A stretch of 21,674 nt of DNA from Clostridia bacterium (GTDB lineage: Bacteria; Bacillota; Clostridia; Oscillospirales; QAMX01), in the NCBI GenBank assembly GCA_017556885.1, contig JAFYLV010000180.1, positions 1 through 21,674 of the forward strand. The letters are read 5' to 3'. Within the stretch, counting starts at the first letter, position 1, and every line of letters starts with the position of its first letter. Positions 7,981 to 15,492 of this stretch are shown piece after piece. A program made the translations under genes and the position numbers. The notes beneath the pieces were generated by a model. That model was not told the origin of the DNA. It saw only the letters and a program-made list of their open reading frames with translations, and did not search any database.

Positions 7981-9117
7981 ATGTCCATTAACGTATCCAA
8001 GCTTTCCTCCATTGAGGAAATCATCCGTCAGCGCATGTCCGAGGGTTATGTCCCCGGCGCCTCCGCCGCCGTATGGGTGGATGGTGAGTGCGTTTACGAA
8101 ACCTACGCCGGTATCGCAAAGCATGACGGTACTCCCATCGGTCCGGAGACCATCTTCCGTCTTGCCTCCATGACCAAGCCCTTTACCGCCGTTGCCGTCA
8201 TGCAGCAGGTAGAGGCCGGCCGTCTCGGTCTTTTTGACAAGATCGAGGACTATATTCCCGAGCTTGCCGATCTGCGCGTAGCAGATAAGGACGAGACCGG
8301 TGCCGTCATCGGAAGCCATCCTGTTCCCCGTCCCGTAACGCTTATAGACTGCCTTACCCATTCTTCCGGCATCGCTTGCGGCAAAACCCAGGAGCTTGTC
8401 TATCCCAACGTCCGTATCCGTCCCGGCGAGACCCTTGCCGACTGCGTACCCCGTTATAAGGACATCCTGCTGGACTTTGACCCCGGCACCAAGCAGTTCT
8501 ACTCTCCCCTTGCCGCACCGGATATCTGCGCCCGCATCGTGGAGATCCTCTCCGGCGAGACCATTGACGAATATTTTAAAAACCACATCACAGATCCTCT
8601 GGGAATGACCGACACGGTCTTTGCCCTGTCCGAGGAGCAGCGTTCCCGCCTGGCCGAAGGTTTCAACCGCGAAGGCGAGACCTGTGTGCCTGCGCACATG
8701 TCCGAATCGGGCATTTTCAACGATCTTCCCGCCCTTTACAGCGGCGGCGGCGGACTTTTCGGCACACTCAACGATTACTGCCGCTTTGCCAATGCCCTCG
8801 CCACCGGCGGTCAGGGCATCCTGACTCCCGAAAGCATCGGTGAACTCCGCACGCCTCGCCTTTCTCCCCCCATTGCCGGCGTCGGTCGTGGCTTTAACTG
8901 GGGCCTTCTCGTGCGTTACTGTGCCCACACCAGCCGCTATCAGCCGCTGCCTCCCGGATGCTGGGGCTGGAGCGGCGCCTTCGGCACCCACTTCTTCATC
9001 GACCCCACCCGCCATGCCTGCGCCGTGCTCTTCTCCAACACCTTCGCCGCCCGCGGCTCCGATTCCATCACCTGCCGCGATCTGGAGCACTGCTACGTCG
9101 CTGCCCTCAACGGCTGA
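7981..9117 (+). CDS. Beta-lactamase-fold serine hydrolase (class C / esterase type)
   Basis: A 378-residue cytosolic serine hydrolase of the beta-lactamase/transpeptidase-like superfamily. The nucleophile motif S-x-x-K is SMTK (Ser63, Lys66) in FRLASMTKPFTAVAVM. The LTHSSGI segment (126-132) and the family tyrosine in FYSPLAAPDICARIVEIL (Tyr174) follow. The third residue of the usual Y-x-N motif is Pro, which is common in esterase members. Near the C-terminus, GWSGAFGTHFFIDP resembles the H/K-x-G region. There is no signal peptide, so a role in cell-wall synthesis or antibiotic resistance is unlikely. An esterase or amidase acting beside the downstream glycosidase and SGNH genes is more plausible. 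The GGAAAGGAG upstream supports the start. Confidence 0.85.
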   Translation: MSINVSKLSSIEEIIRQRMSEGYVPGASAAVWVDGECVYETYAGIAKHDGTPIGPETIFRLASMTKPFTAVAVMQQVEAGRLGLFDKIEDYIPELADLRVADKDETGAVIGSHPVPRPVTLIDCLTHSSGIACGKTQELVYPNVRIRPGETLADCVPRYKDILLDFDPGTKQFYSPLAAPDICARIVEILSGETIDEYFKNHITDPLGMTDTVFALSEEQRSRLAEGFNREGETCVPAHMSESGIFNDLPALYSGGGGLFGTLNDYCRFANALATGGQGILTPESIGELRTPRLSPPIAGVGRGFNWGLLVRYCAHTSRYQPLPPGCWGWSGAFGTHFFIDPTRHACAVLFSNTFAARGSDSITCRDLEHCYVAALNG

Positions 9118-9140
9118 TCCTTCCGAAAGGAACTTTTGCT

Positions 9141-10472
9141 ATGTCTGTTATCATTTCTGTTGATCTGAATTCGCCCCGCGGTCCCGTGCATCCCCTGCAC
9201 GGCATGGGAAACGGCCCCGTCACCCGCCGCGGCACCCACAACCATATTGCCGATTTCCGCGAGGCAGGCGTGCCCTACTGCCGCCTGCATGACACAGAAT
9301 ATCCTTTGGGTTCCGGCGTTTATGTGGATATCCACTGCATTTTCCCCAACTTCGATGCCGACGAAAATGACCCCGCTTCCTACTATTTTGCTCACACCGA
9401 CCGCTATCTTTCCTACATCGAGCAATCCGGAGCCAAGACCTTTTACCGTCTCGGCGAGTCCATCGACCACGCCCCGGTAAAATCCCATATCTTTCCCCCG
9501 AAGGACAACAAAAAGTGGGCGGTCATCTGCGAGCATATCATTGCCCATTATACCGAGGGCTGGGCCGATGGCTACACCTGGGATATCCCCTACTGGGAGA
9601 TCTGGAACGAGCCGGACAACTTCGAGGATATCGTGGACAACGACATGTGGCAGGGCACACCGGAGCAGTATTTTGAGCTCTACGTCACCGCCGCAAACCA
9701 CCTGAAGTCCCGCTTCCCCCATCTAAAGATCGGCGGCTACGGCAGCTGCGGCTTCTATGCCGTCACCGGCACGGATGCCTCCGCTGCAGCAAAATCCACC
9801 CCCCGCTTTAATTACTTTGTGGAGTTTGCCCACGCCTTCTTCAAGTACATCACCGATCCCGCCCATCCCGCGCCGCTGGACTTTTTCTCCTGGCACTCCT
9901 ATGCCAACCGCGTGGAGGACAATATCAAGTTCGCCCTCTATGCCCGCAATCTGCTGGACAGCTATGGTTTCACCGCATGCGAAAGCATCTTAAATGAGTG
10001 GAATCCCCGTCCGGTCAATCCCGCCACCTTCAACAAGCCGGAGGATGCCGCCGCCATCATGGCAAACTTTGCCGCCCTGCACGATGTGGGTGTGGACGTT
10101 GCCACCTATTACGTTGGCGATCCCGGCTCCGGCTACTGCAAGGTCTTTGATACCGCCGGAAACACCGCCAAGGCCTGGGAGGCTTTCCGTGCCTACGGTG
10201 AGGCCTACCGACTCGGCACCTGCATCGCATCCACCCAAGCCGCGCCGGTATGGAGCCTTGCCGCCACCGACGGAGAAAAGACCCTGCTCATTCTCACCAA
10301 CGATTCCCGCGAGCCGCAGGAGTGCACGCTTGATATCCCCGGTCTGCGCATTGCAGCTCTCCGGGCGGTAGACGAAGAGCATAACTGCACGCCCCTGGCA
10401 GAGCTTCCCTCCGGCAATTCCCTTACCCTCGCCCCCTGGCAGATCCTTCTGTGTGAACTCATTTCCAAATAA
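9141..10472 (+). CDS. GH39-like glycoside hydrolase (clan GH-A)
   Basis: A 443-residue retaining glycosidase of the GH39 type (beta-xylosidase / alpha-L-iduronidase relatives). The TIM-barrel acid/base is visible in YWEIWNEPDNF (Glu157), and the nucleophile in ESILNEWNPR (Glu286). Other family features are the N-terminal HGMGNGP, VPYCRLHD, and DFFSWHSY (247-254). A short beta-rich C-terminal domain (about 370-443) ends the protein. The open frame extends to 8958, but the ATG at 9141 has GAAAGGA (9125-9131) and begins after the upstream stop, so it is preferred. There is no signal peptide, so the enzyme is cytosolic and acts on imported oligosaccharides. It is followed after 18 bases by an esterase gene. 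The exact sugar is not certain. Confidence 0.85.
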   Translation: MSVIISVDLNSPRGPVHPLHGMGNGPVTRRGTHNHIADFREAGVPYCRLHDTEYPLGSGVYVDIHCIFPNFDADENDPASYYFAHTDRYLSYIEQSGAKTFYRLGESIDHAPVKSHIFPPKDNKKWAVICEHIIAHYTEGWADGYTWDIPYWEIWNEPDNFEDIVDNDMWQGTPEQYFELYVTAANHLKSRFPHLKIGGYGSCGFYAVTGTDASAAAKSTPRFNYFVEFAHAFFKYITDPAHPAPLDFFSWHSYANRVEDNIKFALYARNLLDSYGFTACESILNEWNPRPVNPATFNKPEDAAAIMANFAALHDVGVDVATYYVGDPGSGYCKVFDTAGNTAKAWEAFRAYGEAYRLGTCIASTQAAPVWSLAATDGEKTLLILTNDSREPQECTLDIPGLRIAALRAVDEEHNCTPLAELPSGNSLTLAPWQILLCELISK

Positions 10473-10490
10473 GGAAAGGAAGATAAAATC

Positions 10491-11129
10491 ATGAAAAGAA
10501 TCCTCTTTCAGGGCGACTCCATCACGGATACTGCCCGCAACCGCGACGCCAAGACCGGTTTTAACGCTTATGGCTGCGGCTACACCAACTTTGTAGCCGG
10601 CGAGCTCTGCGTGGAGGCTCCCGGCGCCGTCGAGTTCTACAACCGCGGTGTCAGCGGCGACCGTGTGGTCGATCTTTATGCCCGCTGGCGCAGAGACTGC
10701 ATCCAGCTCAAGCCCGATGTCATCTCTATCCTTATCGGTGTCAACGATGTGTGGCACGAGCTTGGCAGCGGCAACGGCGTTCCCCCCAAGCGCTTTGAAA
10801 AGGTGCTCCGCATGCTCATTGAGGAGACCCGCGAGGAGCTTCCCGGCGTCAAGTTCCTGCTGATGGAACCCTTCCTGCTGCACGGCTCCGCCACCAACGA
10901 GCATTACGATGCCTTCTTCCCCGAAGTACGTACCCGTGCCGAGATCGTGCGCCGCCTTGCTGAGGAATACGATATCCCCTTTATTCCCCTGCAGTCCGTC
11001 TTTGACGAGGCGCTCCAGCTTGCCGATGACAAGCACTGGGCCATCGACGGTGTTCACCCCTCCCATGCCGGTCACGCTCTCATCGCAAAGCAGTGGATCG
11101 CCGCCTATAAGAAGTACATCGCCGAGTAA
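10491..11129 (+). CDS. SGNH/GDSL hydrolase, likely carbohydrate esterase
   Basis: A 212-residue SGNH hydrolase. Block I is FQGDSIT with the nucleophile Ser10. Block II Gly appears in NRGVSGDR, block III in IGVNDVW (Gly and Asn of the oxyanion hole), and block V in DGVHPSHAGH with Asp186 and His189. These are all four family blocks. It has no signal peptide. Members next to glycosidases usually remove acetyl groups from sugars, and the GH39-like gene 18 bases upstream supports this. The substrate remains an inference. GGAAAGGAAG upstream supports the ATG. It is the last gene of the operon; the terminator starts 13 bases after the stop. Confidence 0.88.
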   Translation: MKRILFQGDSITDTARNRDAKTGFNAYGCGYTNFVAGELCVEAPGAVEFYNRGVSGDRVVDLYARWRRDCIQLKPDVISILIGVNDVWHELGSGNGVPPKRFEKVLRMLIEETREELPGVKFLLMEPFLLHGSATNEHYDAFFPEVRTRAEIVRRLAEEYDIPFIPLQSVFDEALQLADDKHWAIDGVHPSHAGHALIAKQWIAAYKKYIAE

Positions 11130-11141
11130 ACGACAACAAAA

Positions 11142-11173
11142 AAACGGAGAGACCTTTTTCGGTCTCTCCGTTT
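11142..11173. terminator. Bidirectional terminator between the SGNH gene and ribU
   Basis: A perfect 13-bp stem, AAACGGAGAGACC (11142-11154) with GGTCTCTCCGTTT (11161-11173), closes a six-base loop. A-rich DNA on the left gives a U tract on the minus strand, so it can end both convergent transcripts. Confidence 0.88.
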
Positions 11174-11194
11174 AATTATGTTATTTAATGTTTT

Positions 11195-11848
11195 TCAGAT
11201 AACGCCCTTCATCACCAAAATGAGCAGCACGAACACGGCGATGACGGCAAGGGAAAGATATGCCACCGCAAGACTGCGCTCACCGATGCGTTCATGCCCC
11301 TCGTCGGGCAGCAGCTGGGTACGCACAAGGGCGCGCACGAGCGGCTTGTACAGAAGCAGAATAATGCCTGCATTCAGACCGGATTTGACGAGATTAAAGG
11401 GAAGAAATGCAGGAACGAGCAGCCCTGCGACCACTTCGCGGGCAACGTCCATATACAGCGGCGTGATAAAATAGTTCCACAGAAGCATAATGCCGGTGGT
11501 GAAGGCAACGCTCAGGGTCAGACCGATAAGGGCAGAGGAAAAGCTTCTGCGCTTGCGGTAGATGACCGTCACCGGCAGCAGAAATGCCGCCGAGGAAAGG
11601 AAATTCATCAGGCAGCCGATGATGCCCGTCTCGCTGACGGTGACCATCTCGATGAGGGCTACCACGGCGCTCATCAAAAGGCCTGCCGGTGCACCGTAGA
11701 TGAGGGCACCGAGGGTCAGGATAACATCCTTGGGTTCATATTTCAAAAAAAGCACCACCGGCACCTTAATGAGCACCATCGCGATATAGGCCATGGCGGT
11801 GAGCATGGCCATTGTTACCAGTTTTTTCGTTCGTTCTGCGGATCTCAT
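11195..11848 (-). CDS. ribU: ECF transporter S component, RibU-type (riboflavin)
   Basis: A 217-residue integral membrane protein with about six spans. It is the substrate-binding S component of an energy-coupling-factor importer; the shared EcfA/EcfA'/EcfT module is not in the window. The N-terminal AMLTAMAYIAMVLIKVPV (helix 1) and FLKYEPKDVILTLGALIYG match the RibU pattern of a K-Y-[DE]-P-x-D loop followed by a glycine-rich helix. An FMN riboswitch and terminator lie in its leader, which makes riboflavin or FMN-precursor uptake the clear role. The ATG at 11848 has AGGAGG (11859-11864) ten bases upstream. It is a single-gene unit ending at the shared terminator 11142-11173. Confidence 0.92.
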   Translation of the reverse strand: MRSAERTKKLVTMAMLTAMAYIAMVLIKVPVVLFLKYEPKDVILTLGALIYGAPAGLLMSAVVALIEMVTVSETGIIGCLMNFLSSAAFLLPVTVIYRKRRSFSSALIGLTLSVAFTTGIMLLWNYFITPLYMDVAREVVAGLLVPAFLPFNLVKSGLNAGIILLLYKPLVRALVRTQLLPDEGHERIGERSLAVAYLSLAVIAVFVLLILVMKGVI

Positions 11849-11872
11849 GATTTCGCATCCTCCTTTTTTACA

Positions 11873-11906
11873 AAAAAAGCCCGAAGGGAAAATACCTTCG
11901 GGCTTT
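11873..11906 (-). terminator. Riboswitch-controlled terminator in the ribU leader
   Basis: On the minus strand AAAGCCCGAAGG (11895-11906) pairs perfectly with CCTTCGGGCTTT (11876-11887) and is followed by a run of Ts. It sits between the FMN aptamer and the ribU ribosome binding site, so FMN binding is expected to favour termination. Confidence 0.88.
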
Positions 11907-11947
11907 GAAAACAGTTTCTACGAATGCCCCTAAAACGGGACTTTCTC

Positions 11948-12063
11948 ATCTCTTCTTTCATCCAGACTTTAACTGTCGGTCCCGGAATCACACCGGATCA
12001 TGCACCGTAACGGCTCGCGGACTTTTACCGCCGATCGGGAATCTCACCCTGCCCTGAAGATAT
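11948..12063 (-). promoter_or_regulatory. FMN riboswitch (RFN element)
   Basis: Read on the minus strand, the leader carries the highly conserved RFN blocks in order: AGGGCAGGGTGAGATTCCC, then GGCGGTAAAAGTCCGCGAG, GGTGCATGATCCGGTGTG, ATTCCGGGACCGACAG, and TTAAAGTCTGGATGAAAG. The closing P1 stem pairs TCTTC (12056-12060) with GAAGA (11951-11955). It is a typical complete FMN aptamer, followed after about 45 bases by an intrinsic terminator and then ribU. High FMN should therefore shut off the riboflavin transporter. Confidence 0.96.
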
Positions 12064-12078
12064 TCACTTTGTGCCTAT

Positions 12079-12108
12079 AGCATACACCCGTGCGCAGGGT
12101 TTTGTCAA
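12079..12108 (-). promoter_or_regulatory. Promoter of the FMN riboswitch / ribU transcript
   Basis: On the minus strand TTGACA (12103-12108) and TATGCT (12079-12084) are 18 bases apart. Transcription would start about 10 bases before the aptamer. The -35 lies just 12 bases after the deacetylase stop codon. Confidence 0.7.
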
Positions 12109-12119
12109 GTGTCTTTGTC

Positions 12120-12983
12120 TTACAGATTCCACTCCACAGGTGCCTCGACGCACTGGCCTGCCGGAACACAGAAAACCACATCGTTCTGGCTGACCCACAC
12201 GTCCAGCGCGGAGGGATTGTGCACACGAGACATATCGGAAGCCCAAACCAGGCTCTCATAGGCCTTGCAGTAGGCGTAAACCTCTCCGTTGGTGGCATAC
12301 CAGATATCTTCGCGGCCTGCCATCTTTTCAAGGAAGTTTTCCATCACGTCCCAGTTGTTGTTATCGTCAAACTCGTAGGCATGACCCCAAACGTAGAAGA
12401 GCTTTGCCGGTCCGCCGTAATGAGAGATGGGCTCAAGGAACTTATCCGCAAACTCCATCAGCTGGGGATGGTTGTGATGGCATGTGGGATTCAGCCGCAG
12501 CCAATCCTTCGGGATCTGAAAGCCGAGAGAGGGCTTGACCACGCGGCAGTAATCAATGCCTGCAAGGCGCAGCACATCCACCACCGTGTCGTTATAGGTT
12601 CCGAAGGGATAGGCCATACCGCGGACGATGCGTCCAAAGAGCTTTTCCAGCCGGCGGCGATCCTCCACCGTCTCATACATGGCAACGGCAGGATCCACGC
12701 GCTCCAAAAAGCCGTGGGTCAGGGAATGACAGGCGATCTCCGCCTCCGGGGCATCCGCAAAAAGCTCCACAGCCTCTTTTTCGGAGAGGCGGCGATTCAT
12801 CTTCACCGGAAAATCCCCGGACTCCGGACGGAAACGGCCGGAATTGAGGTTGAAGGTTCCCTTGACGCCGTACTTTTTGAAGAGCTCCAGCAGACGGATA
12901 TCGCCCTTCACGCCGTCATCATAAGAAAAGGTGAGCGCCTTATCCCGGCCGCCGGGAAAGCGCATATCGCAATGATGTACCAT
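12120..12983 (-). CDS. Polysaccharide deacetylase family protein (NodB fold), cytosolic
   Basis: A 287-residue NodB-type metal-dependent deacetylase. Motif 1 appears as TFSYDDG (Asp22 as base, Asp23 as metal ligand; family TFDDG). Motif 2 is CHSLTHG (His86 and His90, metal ligands), and motif 3 is RGMAYPFGTYND (about 121-132; family R-x-P-Y/F-G). A conserved C-terminal block reads KLFYVWGHAYEFDDN, then GREDIWYATNGEVYAY. There is no signal peptide or membrane anchor, unlike the peptidoglycan deacetylases of this superfamily, so a soluble imported sugar is the likelier substrate. It is the third gene of a GH27/zinc-ribbon/deacetylase operon, two bases after the zinc-ribbon gene. A relative is found broken at the right edge of the window. 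Confidence 0.88.
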   Translation of the reverse strand: MVHHCDMRFPGGRDKALTFSYDDGVKGDIRLLELFKKYGVKGTFNLNSGRFRPESGDFPVKMNRRLSEKEAVELFADAPEAEIACHSLTHGFLERVDPAVAMYETVEDRRRLEKLFGRIVRGMAYPFGTYNDTVVDVLRLAGIDYCRVVKPSLGFQIPKDWLRLNPTCHHNHPQLMEFADKFLEPISHYGGPAKLFYVWGHAYEFDDNNNWDVMENFLEKMAGREDIWYATNGEVYAYCKAYESLVWASDMSRVHNPSALDVWVSQNDVVFCVPAGQCVEAPVEWNL

Positions 12984-12985
12984 TT

Positions 12986-13201
12986 TTAGTTTTCTCCTTT
13001 TTCCGGGGCTTTCGGCTCAAAAAGCGTGCACCCCTGGGCGCGGAAATGCTCAATTTTCTCCAACAACAGACTCACGGGGCACTTGAACTCCTCCGCAAGG
13101 CAAGGCAGGCAGAAAAAGCTTGTTTCCGCGCGGTTGACCATCTTTTTCGTCATGCCCGCCGCGTCTGCGGAGACCGGGCCGCCGCATTTTCTGCAGATCA
13201 C
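12986..13201 (-). CDS. Small zinc-ribbon protein, function unknown
   Basis: A 71-residue protein with two CxxC knuckles: CRKC (Cys3, Cys6) and CLPC (Cys31, Cys34). Together these can bind one zinc ion. Further cysteines are at 41 and 58. The stretch after the second knuckle (about 42-57) looks helical, and the tail is polar. Its ATG overlaps the GH27 stop in an ATGA, and it ends two bases before the deacetylase start, so it is almost certainly co-translated with both enzymes. There is no catalytic motif and no DNA-binding helix-turn-helix. A role in metal delivery, folding or regulation of the partners can only be guessed. Confidence 0.78.
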   Translation of the reverse strand: MICRKCGGPVSADAAGMTKKMVNRAETSFFCLPCLAEEFKCPVSLLLEKIEHFRAQGCTLFEPKAPEKGEN

Positions 13202-14337
13202 TTGAGGTCCACGACGGATGCGCGGTAGAGCTTACAACCGTGGGCAGGAACCTGGGTGCGGAAGGTGGCATTCTTGATGCCGAACTCCTCACCGCTCCAG
13301 ACCTCACGCAGGCGGAGGCTCTTGCCGCAGTTCTCGGGCAGCGCGAGCTCATCCAGTGTGAACATCATACGGCGCTCTTCATCGCCCATATTCAGAAGCG
13401 CGATGGCAAGATCGCCGCCCTCCAGATGACGGACGTAGATACGACCGTTGGGTCCGTTCCAGATGCCCTTCAGACGATAGATCTGGCGGTAGGCACCGTC
13501 CTGGTTGATGCGGAGCATCTCCTCGTTACCGAGGATATTCATGCTCTCCTCATCCTTCTCAATGCCGCGGATGTCGCAGCCGATCATCAGGGGCGAGCCC
13601 ATGATGGCCCACATGGACATATGGGTGCGGTACTCCTCCTCGGTGCAGCCGACAAAGCCGACGTTGCCGCGGCCGCGCATACCGACGATGAGCATATCCA
13701 TATCGTTGAAGCAGCCCTGACCGTTGTAGTCGAGGATCTCGTCCTGCTGGAGGATGAGCTTCTTGACGGATTCCCAGCCGTCGTGGATATCACCGGTGGA
13801 GCGCCACATGTGCGCGCCGGTGGTCTTGATCCACTTGTGGGTCTCATCCGCGCCCCAGGAGCAGGCAGAGAAGAGAATGTCGCGGCCGCAGTTCTCCAGC
13901 GCAAGGCCCATGCGGCGGTAAAGACGGTCGCCGCGGATGAAATCACTGTGGTAGCAGTAGTCGTATTTCAGGAAGTCAACGCCCCACTCCGCAAAGGTAG
14001 CGGCATCGATAAACTCATGATCAAAGCTGCCGGGATAGCCCGCGCAGGTCAGGGTGCCGGCGCAGGAGTACATACCGAACTTCAGGCCCTTGGAATGGAC
14101 GTAGTCGGCCAGCGCTTTCATGCCGGAGGGGAACTTTTCGGGATCGGCCACGAGGCGACCGTTTTCATCGCGCTCAAGCAGGGACCAGCAATCGTCAATA
14201 ACGACGTACTCATAACCCTTCGCGGCGAGGCCGGAGGCAACCAGCGCATCGGCACTGTCACGGATAAGCTGCTCGTTGATATCCTTACCGAAGGTATTCC
14301 AGGAATTCCAGCCGAGAGGCGGACGTGTTACGATCAT
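13198..14337 (-). CDS. GH27 alpha-galactosidase (or alpha-N-acetylgalactosaminidase)
   Basis: A 379-residue retaining glycosidase. Family signatures are PPLGWNSWNTFG (6-17), YVVIDDCW (44-51), GMYSCAGTLTCAGYPGS (88-104, with the conserved cysteine pair), the nucleophile in FLKYDYC (Asp126), the acid/base in WRSTGDIHDGW (Asp183), and FNDMDMLIVG, a variant of the usual N-D-P-D-M-L. A beta-sandwich C-terminal domain follows. The open frame runs to 14445, but MIVTRPPLGWN at 14337 has GGGAG upstream and matches where the family begins. No signal peptide is present, so the enzyme is cytosolic. It heads the operon and is coupled by ATGA to the zinc-ribbon gene. Alpha-galactoside versus alpha-GalNAc preference is not decided. 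Confidence 0.93.
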   Translation of the reverse strand: MIVTRPPLGWNSWNTFGKDINEQLIRDSADALVASGLAAKGYEYVVIDDCWSLLERDENGRLVADPEKFPSGMKALADYVHSKGLKFGMYSCAGTLTCAGYPGSFDHEFIDAATFAEWGVDFLKYDYCYHSDFIRGDRLYRRMGLALENCGRDILFSACSWGADETHKWIKTTGAHMWRSTGDIHDGWESVKKLILQQDEILDYNGQGCFNDMDMLIVGMRGRGNVGFVGCTEEEYRTHMSMWAIMGSPLMIGCDIRGIEKDEESMNILGNEEMLRINQDGAYRQIYRLKGIWNGPNGRIYVRHLEGGDLAIALLNMGDEERRMMFTLDELALPENCGKSLRLREVWSGEEFGIKNATFRTQVPAHGCKLYRASVVDLK

Positions 14338-14404
14338 AGTTCTAATCTCCCATATCATCTTTGTAAAGTAACACCGCGGCAAAAAACTCGCCCGGTATGA
14401 CCCT

Positions 14405-14433
14405 ATTTTAGCATCGTATCCGTCCCCCGTCAA
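14405..14433 (-). promoter_or_regulatory. Promoter of the GH27/zinc-ribbon/deacetylase operon
   Basis: On the minus strand TTGACG (14428-14433) and TAAAAT (14405-14410) are 17 bases apart, about 68 bases upstream of the GH27 ATG. Confidence 0.7.
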
Positions 14434-14455
14434 GGCGCTGTTCACAATTTCTTTA

Positions 14456-14484
14456 TTGCATTTCTCCGGGGAAAATGCTAATAT
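14456..14484 (+). promoter_or_regulatory. Promoter of the DUF1385 operon
   Basis: TTGCAT (14456-14461) and TAATAT (14479-14484) are 17 bases apart. Transcription would start near 14491, which excludes the in-frame GTG at 14491 as the start codon and supports the ATG at 14527. Confidence 0.6.
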
Positions 14485-14526
14485 TAACCTGTGAAATTAT
14501 TTTCCTCCCAAAAAGGAAGTTTGCTT

Positions 14527-15492
14527 ATGAAAAAAGAACCCGCAAAGGCCTGTCCCTATACCTCCATCGGCGGCCAGGCTCTGATCGAAGGCATTATGAT
14601 GCGCGGCCCCAAGCTCTCCGCCATGGCCGTCCGCGACCCCGACGGAAAGGTCGTCCTTGAGGTGGACGAAACGCCCAAACTCATCGGCGGAAAGCTGGCG
14701 AAGATCCCCTTTGTCCGCGGCATTTTCTCCTTTATCTCCTCCATCTCCGCGGGATACAAGTACCTTATGCGCTCTGCCGATATCGCCATTCCCGAGGAGG
14801 CCGCAGCCGACCGGGAAAAGAGCGAGAAGCGCGGCAAGGTGCTCAACGCCGTGATGATGGGCGCAAGTCTCGTGCTCTCCCTCGTCATCTGCTTCGGACT
14901 TTTCCTCTATCTGCCCACCTTCCTCTTCTCCCTGCTCTCCCGCGCCGTGCCGGAGCTTGATCACCGGCTGTGGCGCAGCGTCTTTGAGGGCGTGCTCCGC
15001 ATTTTGATCTTCGTGGGCTATCTCTTCTTTATGCTTTTCTTTAAGGACATCCGCCGCACCTTCAGCTACCACGGCGCGGAGCATAAGACCATCTTCTGTT
15101 ATGAGCGCGGCCTTCCCCTGACGGTGGAAAATGTGCGCGCCCAGAGCCGCTTCCATCCCCGCTGCGGAACCTCCTTTATGATCCTCATGCTGCTCGTCGG
15201 CATCATCATCGGTCTCTTTATCCCGCTGGAGCAGCCCCTTCTCCGTACCCTCACAAAGCTTGCGCTGCTTCCCCTCACCATGGGCATCGGCTATGAGCTC
15301 ATCAAATTCGCCGGCAAGCACGACAACCTCCTCACCCGCATCGTCTCCGCTCCCGGCGTTGCCCTGCAGCATCTCACCACCCGCGAGCCGGATGACGGCA
15401 TGATCGAATGCGCCATCCTCGCCTTCCGGGAAGTTCTCCCCGAGGGCGACCCCGCCCGTACCGAAGAAAAGGATATCAGCGAAACCAAATGA
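14527..15492 (+). CDS. DUF1385 family membrane protein (YqhQ-like)
   Basis: A 321-residue protein of the DUF1385 family, widespread in Firmicutes and of unknown function. It opens with the family's IGGQALIEGIMMRGP (about 13-27). A soluble part follows, then membrane spans around residues 108-142 and 155-177. The conserved FSYHGAEHKTIFCYE and SRFHPRCGTSF blocks (about 179-218) come next, with histidines and cysteines that could bind a metal, and two more spans follow. The frame is open back to a GTG at 14491, but AAGGAAG (14513-14519) lies seven bases before the ATG at 14527. Its stop overlaps the next start in an ATGA. Confidence 0.9.
   Translation: MKKEPAKACPYTSIGGQALIEGIMMRGPKLSAMAVRDPDGKVVLEVDETPKLIGGKLAKIPFVRGIFSFISSISAGYKYLMRSADIAIPEEAAADREKSEKRGKVLNAVMMGASLVLSLVICFGLFLYLPTFLFSLLSRAVPELDHRLWRSVFEGVLRILIFVGYLFFMLFFKDIRRTFSYHGAEHKTIFCYERGLPLTVENVRAQSRFHPRCGTSFMILMLLVGIIIGLFIPLEQPLLRTLTKLALLPLTMGIGYELIKFAGKHDNLLTRIVSAPGVALQHLTTREPDDGMIECAILAFREVLPEGDPARTEEKDISETK

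Noticed and set aside
6585..8024. Long minus-strand open frame (479 codons) opposite the MATE gene
   Set aside because: It mirrors the MATE gene almost exactly, is low in hydrophobic order and rich in Gly/Asp/His, and has no ribosome binding site. GC-rich third positions keep the antisense frame open. The same applies to the large antisense frames opposite potA, potC, potD, GH39, GH115 and GH27.
8958..9140. Upstream extension of the GH39-like frame
   Set aside because: It lies inside the serine hydrolase gene in another frame, is Arg/His/Pro-rich, and the ATG at 9141 has a proper ribosome binding site.
12085..12102. CCC...GGG hairpin as a terminator for the deacetylase operon
   Set aside because: The stem is only three base pairs, T-rich DNA follows only on the plus strand, and it lies within the ribU promoter spacer.
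14338..14445. 36-residue N-terminal extension of GH27, a possible signal peptide
   Set aside because: It spans the predicted promoter, does not look like a signal peptide, and the family start with a ribosome binding site is at 14337.
14491..14526. GTG start for the DUF1385 gene
   Set aside because: It coincides with the predicted transcription start, and AAGGAAG is ideally placed for the ATG at 14527.
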